Assembly (NCBI GenBank): GCA_964592475.1
Contig: CAZQEZ010000198.1
Span: 1-7,033, forward strand
From: CAZQEZ01 sp964592475
Lineage (GTDB): Bacteria; Bacteroidota; Bacteroidia; Cytophagales; Cyclobacteriaceae
Reading direction: 5' to 3'
DNA length: 7,033 bases
Shown here piece after piece: positions 1 through 5,748 of this stretch. Position 1 is the first letter of the stretch, and every line of letters begins with the position of its first letter. The notes beneath the pieces were generated by a model that was given only the letters and a program-made list of their open reading frames with translations, had not been told where the DNA came from and did no database searches. The position numbers and the translations under genes are program-made.

Positions 1-170
1 GGATTCAAGAGATCACTGATGTTACTGAGTTAGCTACTCAAATTCACTTGTTAGTTGAGCATGATAAACTAGAAGAGGCGAAGCTTTTATTACCAGAGGA
101 AACTGTTTATCCTTTTAATAACGATCTAGCGAATAAGATAATGCTAATAATAAAAATTACTGCTGATTAG
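1..170 (+). CDS. C-terminal end of an unrecognised protein (5' truncated by window edge)
   Basis: Reading from base 3, the frame is open for 55 codons and ends at TAG 168-170; the start lies outside the window. The visible peptide begins IQEITDVTELATQIHLL and ends NDLANKIMLIIKITAD. It is mostly helix-forming, with a charged stretch (EHDKLEEAKLLL) followed by a short loop and a hydrophobic last helix. I see no motif that names a family and no signal peptide or membrane anchor. Its last 14 bases overlap the last codons of the convergent minus-strand gene, an arrangement more likely for two real genes than for chance frames, but the evidence that it is coding is only its open frame and sensible composition. 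Confidence 0.5.
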   Translation, partial: IQEITDVTELATQIHLLVEHDKLEEAKLLLPEETVYPFNNDLANKIMLIIKITAD

Positions 171-687
171 AGCCTCTTTCATTTAAAAGCTTCAGCAAGT
201 CAGAATCACCTTTAATCCAAAATTTTTCTTTAGTTGGAAAAATATCTTCAGGATATTCATTTGCAAAGTCTATGAATTCTCCTGTCCAACCATCAGGAAC
301 ATAACGTTCCATTGGAGTACCTTCAGGATAAAAAGCCCCCACTTTACAATCATCAAAGTTCACAAACATTATTGGAAATAAATCCCTAACATCCCACCAA
401 GATATTGCGGAAGGATATCGTTTTGCTAGTTCTATACTCAACTCATCTTTATGTAATTCAAACTCAGATATGCTATCAAGAAACTGTTGAGCAGTCTCTT
501 TCTTAACAGTGTGGATTCCAAATCGATAAGAATTTTTAAATTCTGGAACATTGTAACCAAGATCAATAAATTCATTACGCCACTTATTTAGGTCAAGCAC
601 CCACAAATCTCTGTCACTGCGGAACCAGCGAATTTTTCCTTGGTAGAGAACAACAACTACGACTTGTTCAACATCTAAACTGCTCAT
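157..687 (-). CDS. Hypothetical cytoplasmic protein, 176 aa, possibly immunity-like
   Basis: The 176-residue protein starts at ATG 687-685 and stops at TAA 159-157. The start is the only sensible one, because an in-frame TAA sits directly upstream (690-688). I do not recognise the family with certainty. There is no signal peptide. The N-terminus has a short hydrophobic beta-like strand (VEQVVVVVLYQGKIRWF, residues 6-22). Aromatic residues are frequent, with WW at 97-98 and a striking segment YPEGTPMERYVPDGWTGEF at 120-138, then FPTKEKFWIKGDSDLL at 150-165. Small acidic, tryptophan-rich, soluble proteins of this look are common as immunity proteins beside secreted toxins; that is an impression, not an identification. 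The gene is AT-rich compared with the sugar-degradation genes to the right. It lies downstream of the HEAT-like remnant on the same strand and overlaps the plus-strand gene end by 14 bases. Confidence 0.7.
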   Translation of the reverse strand: MSSLDVEQVVVVVLYQGKIRWFRSDRDLWVLDLNKWRNEFIDLGYNVPEFKNSYRFGIHTVKKETAQQFLDSISEFELHKDELSIELAKRYPSAISWWDVRDLFPIMFVNFDDCKVGAFYPEGTPMERYVPDGWTGEFIDFANEYPEDIFPTKEKFWIKGDSDLLKLLNERGSNQQ

Positions 688-761
688 TTAATTAGATACT
701 TGTTTATGCGAACTTGAAAGTTTATTTTGGTATTCATAAACAGGGTTCATTATAAAAGAGT

Positions 762-980
762 TTAAATATTTTTCTTCTTCTTTTGCATGTCGGCAATAAC
801 TTTATTTGCTATTTTAATAACATAAGTGCTTTCATATTCCAACGCCTGCAGCCAAACTTCATATAATCTGGGACGATTTAGTACCAAAAGTGAGTCAGCT
901 GCAAAAATACGCACGTATAAATCCTCATCTTGCAGAAGCAAAATAATTAGTGCATCTACGGCTTTATCGTTATTATAATT
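762..980 (-). pseudogene. 5'-truncated fragment of a HEAT-repeat-like protein
   Basis: On the minus strand an open frame runs from base 980 down to TAA at 764-762 and codes for 72 residues. A TAG (983-981) directly precedes it, and there is no start codon near its beginning. The peptide contains two units that look like HEAT repeats: DALIILLLQDEDLYVRIFAA (residues 9-28), then a second unit with the same helix-turn-helix rhythm (LYEVWLQALEYESTYVIKIA, 39-58), and it ends in a lysine-rich tail (ADMQKKKKNI). The 'QDEDLYVRIFAADSL' pattern is the classic D-x-x-V-R-x-x-A-A-x-x-L signature. Such repeats occur in many proteins, including C-terminal extensions of some Bacteroidota sulfatases, so the parent gene cannot be named. 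The 5' part is missing exactly where the ABC permease remnant begins, so I call it a broken gene rather than a small intact one. Confidence 0.6.
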
Positions 981-986
981 CTACCG
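972..986. other. Rearrangement or deletion junction between two truncated genes
   Basis: Protein-like sequence on the minus strand (HEAT-like) is readable up to base 980, and protein-like sequence on the plus strand (ABC-2 permease) is readable from base 980 onward. Both genes would transcribe away from this point and both lack their 5' ends. The simplest reading is that a deletion or insertion event removed the two starts and whatever lay between them. An artificial join in the assembly would give the same picture. I see no transposase or obvious target duplication at the point. Confidence 0.5.
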
Positions 987-1285
987 GACTGGGTATAGCC
1001 TTTGCTTCTCGCATGGAAGACACCCAGGGTTTTACCTTAATCATCAATTTTGTCATTTTCCCATTGTTTTTTTTGTCTGGAGCGCTGTTTCCGCTCGATC
1101 AAATTCCTCAATGGCTCACCGTACTTACTTACCTGGATCCATTAACCTATGGGGTGCAAGGCATCCGGGAAGCAATGGTGGGAGACTCTAAAGTGGATGT
1201 CTGGCTTAGTTTTTTAATCATGTCCGGCTTTACCGCTTTGGTTATTTTTTTTGGTAGCCTTTTATTTAAAAAAATAAAAATTTAA
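980..1285 (+). pseudogene. C-terminal fragment of an ABC-2 type transporter permease
   Basis: About 101 residues match the end of ABC-2 (DrrB/NodJ-like) exporter permeases. The order is the loop GLGIAFASRMEDTQGF, a membrane helix LIINFVIFPLFFLSGALFP with the conserved 'PLFFLSGALFPL' motif, the periplasmic segment IPQWLTVLTYLDPLTYGVQG with the usual 'DPLTYGVxxIRE', and a last helix VWLSFLIMSGFTALVIFFG, ending in a basic tail KKIKI. Intact family members are about 240-280 residues with six helices, so roughly the first 60 percent is absent. The frame extends upstream to a GTG at 950, but those codons overlap the minus-strand HEAT-like remnant and do not look like permease; the first ATG is at 1013, inside the conserved part. 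No ATP-binding partner gene lies nearby. The gene is therefore most likely non-functional here, or its front lies elsewhere if the join is artificial. Confidence 0.8.
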
Positions 1286-1290
1286 ATAAA
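1261..1290 (+). terminator. AT-only perfect hairpin at the permease gene end (weak terminator candidate)
   Basis: TTTATTTAAA (1261-1270) and TTTAAATAAA (1281-1290) form a perfect 10-base inverted repeat around a 10-base A-rich loop, spanning the TAA stop at 1283-1285. The stem contains no G or C and no T-tract follows, so as a terminator it would be weak, and chance is plausible in such AT-rich DNA. Confidence 0.3.
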
Positions 1291-1443
1291 TAAGTTGCCT
1301 GGCCAAATCTCACAAAATATTTATCAAAATATGCAATTTTAAAATTTTTAGTAAAAAATCAAGGTCGTAATTTGTATCATATGCTTTATTTTTAGTAGAT
1401 TAGCTTAAATTTTACTAATTATCAAAAAATACAATTGGGGAAT
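1286..1443 (+). promoter_or_regulatory. AT-rich spacer expected to carry the promoter of the GH65-led cluster
   Basis: This 158-base spacer precedes the first gene of the plus-strand cluster, so it should hold its promoter. The best match I find to the Bacteroidota -7 box (TAnnTTTG) is an imperfect TAATTTG at about 1378-1384, so no promoter is called firmly. A perfect 9-base inverted repeat, TTAGTAAAA at 1348-1356 and TTTTACTAA at 1410-1418, flanks that site, and a related TTAGTAGAT lies at 1392-1400. These could be operator half-sites, but the region is so AT-rich that this is weak. GGGG at 1437-1440 stands 3 bases before the ATG at 1444. Confidence 0.3.
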
Positions 1444-3516
1444 ATGAATCGCTTGGGGTTTTACGTTAGTTTTCTTCTAAGTTTTTTGATTATTCAAAAA
1501 GCTACCGCTCAGGAAACTGAATGGACAAGGATTGCCAAACCCGGCTACGATCTTTATGCACCGGTTACTTTGGCCAATGGTAAATACGGTATCACCATTT
1601 CTGAAAAAGCGTTTACCGGTAATCAAATTCAACTCAATGGAGTCTTCGATATTTTTCCCGGCAAAATGGTGGAAAGCTCTATTGCAGCCATCGATTTTAC
1701 TAATCTTGAGCTAATAGTAATGAACCCGGAAGATGCAGCAACGGAAAGAGCAGACTTCCTTAAAGGTGAATCTTTGTCATCAGCAAATTTGAGCAGTCTG
1801 GAGGATTGGCAACAAGAATTTAATTTCAGGGAAGGATGGTTGAATACCCAATTTGAATTTGAAGGCCTTCACGTATCCCATACGCTGTACGCGCTCAAGC
1901 ACATGATACAGACCGGTGTTATCGAGCTCACTTTTACCGCCAAACAAGACCGTTATTTTAGCCTGAAAAACATACTCAATGTAGATTATCCCTACCAATT
2001 TAATGAATCTAAATACCTGCATCAGCTAAGAGAGAGGCGTATTCCTTTGTTCACTTCTTCTGCCCACAGCCCTACTGGCAAGTATCTTTCTGCAACTACC
2101 AGTAGTTTTTATTTTGCTGATGAAAATCATCCGCATCTCAATTTCGTGGATGATGACAAAGACAAGCCCTGTCTGGGTTTTGAGAAAATGCTAAAAAAGG
2201 GTGAATCGCTGACCGTGTATCTGATAGGATCCATGGCCACGACTGAAACCTATACCGACCCGATTAACGAAACCGCCCGGCTCAATATTTATACCTACCT
2301 GACCGGTCCTGAAAAAGTAATCCGGCAACACCGGCAACGATGGGATGAATTCTGGCAAAAGACGGATATTGTAGTCGAAGGGTCGCCGGAGATCAACAAG
2401 GATGTGCGCCTGATGATGTTCATGATCAATTCTTTTGTAAATGGTCAAACCCAACTAAGTACCGCTTGCATGGGTTTGGGACGCGATTACTGGGGTTATA
2501 AAGTACTTTGGGATGCTGACTTCTGGATCTACCCGGCCTTATTGCTTATCAATCCTGAATCTGCCAAAGCCATGCTGGAGTATCGCTGGAACCGGTTAGA
2601 GCAGGCGAAACAAAATGCAGCCGCCCATGGCTACCGGGGAGCCATGTTTCCCTGGGAATCGGGCGCTTCAGGGGAGGAGCAAACTTCACTGCTATACCTT
2701 ACCGGTCCATTCCAGCATCACATTACCAGTGATGTTGGCCTGGCATTCTGGCGGTACTTTTCGGTAACCCAGGATAAAGAATGGCTGCAGAAGAGGGGAT
2801 ACCCATTGTTGAAAGAAGTAGCGGATTTCTGGATGAGTCGTGCCGAATTAAATGAAGAGGGAAAGTATGAAATCAGGAATGTGGTAGGCTCAGACGAATT
2901 TGCCATTAATGTTGATAACGACGCTTTTACCAATGGTGGTGCTATTCAGGTGTTAAAAGCCGCTGCCAAATCAGCTGAGCTGGTAGGCAGAAAACCTGAT
3001 AAAAAGTGGATTGAAGTAGCCAATAACCTGGTAATCAGAACGTTTCCTGATGGAACCGTGCGCGAACATGACACTTACCAGGGAGAAACGATCAAGCAAG
3101 CAGATGTGAATCTGATAGGTTTTCCTTTGGATGTGATCACCGATAAAGAAATAGTGCATCAAAACCTGGGCTACTACGAAGATAGGATTACCCCCAGCGG
3201 ACCCAACATGAGTTATGCCATGTTTGCCGGAGCGGCTGCACGTACCGGAGATCGGGAAAAGGCACTACGATTGTTCGAAAAAGCCCTCTTACCATACAAG
3301 AAAGGACCATTTAAAGTTTTATCTTTAGGAAGAACCAATGTAAGCACCTACTTTGGTACATCGGCCGGGGGATTGCTGCAGGCTTTCATCCTGGGTTTTG
3401 GCGGCTTACATTTTACCGAAAACGGATTGGTGCAGAAAGATCCCTGTTTGCCTGAGGGCTGGCAATCGATCCAATATAAAGGTATTGGCAACAATCAAAA
3501 TTTTGAAGTAAAGTAA
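1444..3516 (+). CDS. Secreted glycoside hydrolase family 65-like protein
   Basis: I use ATG 1444 (690 residues); an in-frame TTG at 1435 would only add three residues ahead of a normal signal peptide (residues 1-23, ending QKATAQ). The family is read from the catalytic (alpha/alpha)6 barrel: WDADFWIYP at 356-364 corresponds to the GH65 'WDTExF..P' substrate-binding motif, LEYRWNRLEQAKQNA is the usual following helix, FPWESGASGEE at 402-412 matches 'FPWES..tGxE', and GSDEFAINVDNDAFTN at 482-497 holds the general-acid glutamate (E485). An N-terminal beta-sandwich fills about residues 30-290. GH65 contains inverting alpha-glucoside hydrolases (trehalase, kojibiose- and glucosylgalactose-type) and phosphorylases; export argues for a hydrolase. 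Oddly, the C-terminal motif PFKVLSLGRTNVSTYFGT has Leu628 where, from memory, hydrolases of this type carry the catalytic-base glutamate. The enzyme may therefore have altered activity or use another residue. It is first in the cluster, 102 bases before the DUF1080 gene. The substrate is not determinable here. Confidence 0.85.
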   Translation: MNRLGFYVSFLLSFLIIQKATAQETEWTRIAKPGYDLYAPVTLANGKYGITISEKAFTGNQIQLNGVFDIFPGKMVESSIAAIDFTNLELIVMNPEDAATERADFLKGESLSSANLSSLEDWQQEFNFREGWLNTQFEFEGLHVSHTLYALKHMIQTGVIELTFTAKQDRYFSLKNILNVDYPYQFNESKYLHQLRERRIPLFTSSAHSPTGKYLSATTSSFYFADENHPHLNFVDDDKDKPCLGFEKMLKKGESLTVYLIGSMATTETYTDPINETARLNIYTYLTGPEKVIRQHRQRWDEFWQKTDIVVEGSPEINKDVRLMMFMINSFVNGQTQLSTACMGLGRDYWGYKVLWDADFWIYPALLLINPESAKAMLEYRWNRLEQAKQNAAAHGYRGAMFPWESGASGEEQTSLLYLTGPFQHHITSDVGLAFWRYFSVTQDKEWLQKRGYPLLKEVADFWMSRAELNEEGKYEIRNVVGSDEFAINVDNDAFTNGGAIQVLKAAAKSAELVGRKPDKKWIEVANNLVIRTFPDGTVREHDTYQGETIKQADVNLIGFPLDVITDKEIVHQNLGYYEDRITPSGPNMSYAMFAGAAARTGDREKALRLFEKALLPYKKGPFKVLSLGRTNVSTYFGTSAGGLLQAFILGFGGLHFTENGLVQKDPCLPEGWQSIQYKGIGNNQNFEVK

Positions 3517-3530
3517 CAATATGAGTAAAT

Positions 3531-3580
3531 AAAAAAGCTCCAAAGGAGCTAAATCATTAACCTAAGGGTGAAGCCCTAGG
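3531..3580. repeat. Double-hairpin intergenic element (REP-like), possible terminator remnant
   Basis: Two palindromes follow the GH65 stop by about 20 bases. The first is AGCTCC-AAA-GGAGCT (3536-3550), a perfect 6-bp stem. The second is CCTAAGGG-TGAAG-CCCTAGG (3561-3580), a 7-bp stem with one bulged A; ten bases (AAATCATTAA) separate them. Read on the minus strand, the first hairpin is followed by a T-run (the A-tract at 3531-3536), as in an intrinsic terminator; on the plus strand no T-run follows, so it is a poor terminator for GH65. The arrangement 'GCTCCnnnGGAGC - short spacer - CCnAGGG..CCCTnGG' resembles dispersed REP-type repeats I remember from Bacteroidota genomes, but copy number cannot be judged from one window. 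Confidence 0.5.
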
Positions 3581-3618
3581 CAAAACAAAAAGAATAAATC
3601 AACATAAAACCGTTAATT

Positions 3619-4329
3619 ATGAAAATAAACGTCCTATTTTTTAGTCTGATCTTACTGGCATTTGCAGCCAATGGACAGGATTTACCCCAGCCGGAAGTTG
3701 TAGACCCGGCAGAAAACTGGAATCCGCCTTCTGATGCCATCATCCTGTTTGATGGTAGTTCGCTAAATAAATTCGAAAGTGTAAAGGGAGGTGCAGCCGA
3801 CTGGACAGTTGAAGGTAACTATTTTACTGTAAATCCGGGAACCGGCAATATCCATACCAAAGACCATTATGGCAACATGCAGTTGCACATCGAATGGCGT
3901 ACGCCCACCGATGACATAGGTAAAGAAGGACAAAAAAATGGTAATTCCGGGCTTTACATCATGGGTAAATACGAAGTACAGGTACTGAATTCTTTTCATA
4001 ACCAAACTTATCCCGATGGTCAGGCGGGAGCTATCTACAAGCAACATCCTCCCATGGTTAATGCCTCCAGGGCACCTGGCGAGTGGCAGGTTTATGACAT
4101 TGTTTTTAAGGCACCCACCTACAACAGTGATGGCAGCGAAAAAGAGCCCGGCACTTTAACGGTTTTTCACAATGGTATTTTAATCCACTATAATTCAGAA
4201 ATAAAAGGACCCACTACCGCCTATAACAAAAACCTGCCGGAGAATACCAGCAAAGGTCCCTTAATGCTACAGGACCACAGCAATAAAGTAAGTTATCGAA
4301 ATATTTGGCTTAGAGAATTAGAATTATGA
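3619..4329 (+). CDS. DUF1080 family secreted protein (3-keto-disaccharide hydrolase-like)
   Basis: This 236-residue protein has a Sec signal peptide (residues 1-20, MKINVLFFSLILLAFAANGQ), so it acts in the periplasm or outside the cell; there is no lipobox cysteine. The mature part is a single DUF1080/PF06439 jelly-roll domain: IILFDGSSLNKFES at 41-54 is the usual opening 'LFNGkdLdgW', NGNSGLYIMGKYEVQVLNS at 107-125 is the family core, APGEWQVYDIVFKAP at 152-166 follows, and it closes with GPLMLQDHSNKVSYRNIWLREL (213-234). PF06439 is named for 3-keto-disaccharide hydrolase activity: these proteins cleave glycosides whose sugar has been oxidised at C3. The stop overlaps the start of the next gene, an oxidoreductase, by ATGA, so the two are very probably translated together and work in sequence (oxidise, then cleave). 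Some DUF1080 members may only bind glycans, so activity is inferred. The spacer upstream shows no clear Shine-Dalgarno, which is normal in this phylum. Confidence 0.9.
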   Translation: MKINVLFFSLILLAFAANGQDLPQPEVVDPAENWNPPSDAIILFDGSSLNKFESVKGGAADWTVEGNYFTVNPGTGNIHTKDHYGNMQLHIEWRTPTDDIGKEGQKNGNSGLYIMGKYEVQVLNSFHNQTYPDGQAGAIYKQHPPMVNASRAPGEWQVYDIVFKAPTYNSDGSEKEPGTLTVFHNGILIHYNSEIKGPTTAYNKNLPENTSKGPLMLQDHSNKVSYRNIWLRELEL

Positions 4330-5708
4330 AAAACACCAGTAGAAGAAATTTTATAAAGCAAGCAGGTGCAGCTATGGGTACCATGATAGCAGCCCCAACC
4401 ATCATCCCCGCTTCGGCATTGGGTAAAAATGGCTATGTGGCGCCATCTGACAGAATTACTATGGCCGTGATAGGCGCCGGCAACCAGGGAGGCAACGATA
4501 CCCGTGCCTTTTTACAGGATGAACGGGTGCAGATCACCACCATTTGCGATGTGAACAAAAAAAGTGATGGCTACTGGAACGGGGAAATAGCCGGCCGCGA
4601 ATTCATTATGGAAATGGTGGACAAAATCTATGGCGAGAAATTCGGCAAAAGATACAAAGGCACGGTTGGTTACGAAGATTTTCGGGAAGTGCTGCAACGA
4701 AAAGACATTGATGCCGTAGAAATTGCCACTCCGGACCATTGGCATGCCATACCGGTAATGATGGCCGCCGCTGCCAAAAAAGACATTTACTGCCAAAAGC
4801 CACTTTCGCTTACCGTACAAGAAGGTCGCGACATGAGTAATGCGGTGAAACATCATAACGTGGTTTTCCAGACCGGCAGCCAGCAACGCAGCAGCGAGCA
4901 TTTTCGCTGGGCAGTGGAAATGGTACGCAGTGGCAAAATTGGTAAGCTAAAGAAAGTTACCTGCGGACTTCCAGGCGGTACACCCGATTTTGGTAAAACC
5001 GCTCACCTGACCGAAATAGCGCCGGTACCACAGGATTTCAATTTTGATATGTGGCTGGGGCCGGCTCCGGAAGCACCTTATCAGCCTTGTCGTACCCATG
5101 TAAACTTTCGCTGGTTACTCGATTACTCCGGAGGTATGGTCACCGACTGGGGCGGCCATCATCCCGACATTGCTCAATGGGTAATTGGCACCGATGATTC
5201 CGGTCCGGTAAAAATTCAAAATCCGAAATCAAAATGGTCGGACCATCCGGTGTACAATACCGCTACTGAATTTTATTTTGAAGCACTTTATCAAAATGGT
5301 GTGGAGCTGATCGTAAGCAATACTGGCGATGACATTGACATACCTTTTGGTGTTCGTTTCCACTGTGAAGATGGTACCGTATGGGCCAGCCGCAAAGAAC
5401 ATAATGCAGATTCTGCGAGTATTCTGGATATAAAACTGGAAGAAAAAGACCGGCTCTATACCAGCAATAATCATTACCGCAACTTTATTGACTGTGTGAT
5501 CTCAAGAGAGCAAACCGCAGCGCCGGCAGAAACCGCTCACAGGTCCATTACCATCGCACACCTGGGCAACATCGCCATGATGCTCAACCAGGATCTGGAA
5601 TGGGACCCGGTGAAAGAAGAAGTGAAGGATAATTTTGTGGCCAACCAATTACTTTCGCGCAAAATGAGAGCGCCCTGGGATAAGGTGTATTTGGAATATC
5701 AGGTTTAG
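4326..5708 (+). CDS. Tat-exported Gfo/Idh/MocA family oxidoreductase
   Basis: The 460-residue protein opens with a twin-arginine signal (SRRNFIKQ at 5-12, hydrophobic stretch to about residue 30, likely cleavage near ASALG). It is therefore exported folded, probably with its NAD(P) cofactor already bound. The Rossmann domain follows: VIGAGNQGGND (48-58) is the GxGxxG dinucleotide loop, ICDVNKK (73-79) ends the second strand, and ATPDHWHA (134-141) is a family hallmark. The usual 'EKP' motif appears as CQKPL (156-160); the Glu-to-Gln change is familiar in this exported subgroup. The substrate domain carries YSGGMVTDWGGHHPDIAQW (267-285), with the Asp and His residues expected around the sugar. 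Relatives oxidise or interconvert sugars, including glycoside 3-dehydrogenases. Its ATGA overlap with the DUF1080 gene fits a role in making 3-keto-glycosides. Alternatives are an inositol- or N-acetylgalactosaminidase-type family member; the sequence alone does not decide. Confidence 0.92.
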   Translation: MKNTSRRNFIKQAGAAMGTMIAAPTIIPASALGKNGYVAPSDRITMAVIGAGNQGGNDTRAFLQDERVQITTICDVNKKSDGYWNGEIAGREFIMEMVDKIYGEKFGKRYKGTVGYEDFREVLQRKDIDAVEIATPDHWHAIPVMMAAAAKKDIYCQKPLSLTVQEGRDMSNAVKHHNVVFQTGSQQRSSEHFRWAVEMVRSGKIGKLKKVTCGLPGGTPDFGKTAHLTEIAPVPQDFNFDMWLGPAPEAPYQPCRTHVNFRWLLDYSGGMVTDWGGHHPDIAQWVIGTDDSGPVKIQNPKSKWSDHPVYNTATEFYFEALYQNGVELIVSNTGDDIDIPFGVRFHCEDGTVWASRKEHNADSASILDIKLEEKDRLYTSNNHYRNFIDCVISREQTAAPAETAHRSITIAHLGNIAMMLNQDLEWDPVKEEVKDNFVANQLLSRKMRAPWDKVYLEYQV

Positions 5709-5727
5709 CATTATTTTTTAATAAAAT

Positions 5728-5748
5728 ATGAAAACAATTAAAAAATGA
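5728..5748 (+). other. Six-codon reading frame MKTIKK ending on an A6 tract, overlapping the GH26 start
   Basis: ATG 5728 begins MKTIKK and stops at TGA 5746-5748, sharing ATGA with the GH26 start at 5745. The frame crosses a run of six A (5740-5745). One extra A would fuse MKTIKK to MNLIIFFSF and create a textbook signal peptide with a positive n-region, which the GH26 start as read lacks. It may be the true start disturbed by a homopolymer length change, a coupled leader, or chance. Confidence 0.35.

Noticed and set aside
950..979. GTG start at 950 giving a 111-residue protein
   Set aside because: The first ten residues are readthrough of the minus-strand HEAT-like remnant and do not resemble a permease N-terminus. 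The permease match starts at about 980 with most of the gene missing.
1435..1443. TTG start at 1435 for the GH65-like gene
   Set aside because: ATG 1444 directly begins a standard signal peptide; the TTG adds only MGN and lies next to the GGGG that could aid initiation.
3521..3532. ATG AGT AAA TAA just after the GH65 stop
   Set aside because: A three-residue frame in spacer DNA carries no evidence of translation.
3536..3580. CRISPR-like or riboswitch reading of the two hairpins
   Set aside because: There are no repeated units with spacers, and the hairpins do not match any riboswitch architecture I recognise; a REP-like repeat or terminator remnant explains them better.
4512..4901. 129-residue open frame on the minus strand inside the oxidoreductase gene
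   Set aside because: It is fully contained in a gene with clear family motifs, has unnatural composition rich in His and Phe, and has no regulatory spacing. It is a shadow frame, like the other minus-strand frames inside 1780-6509.
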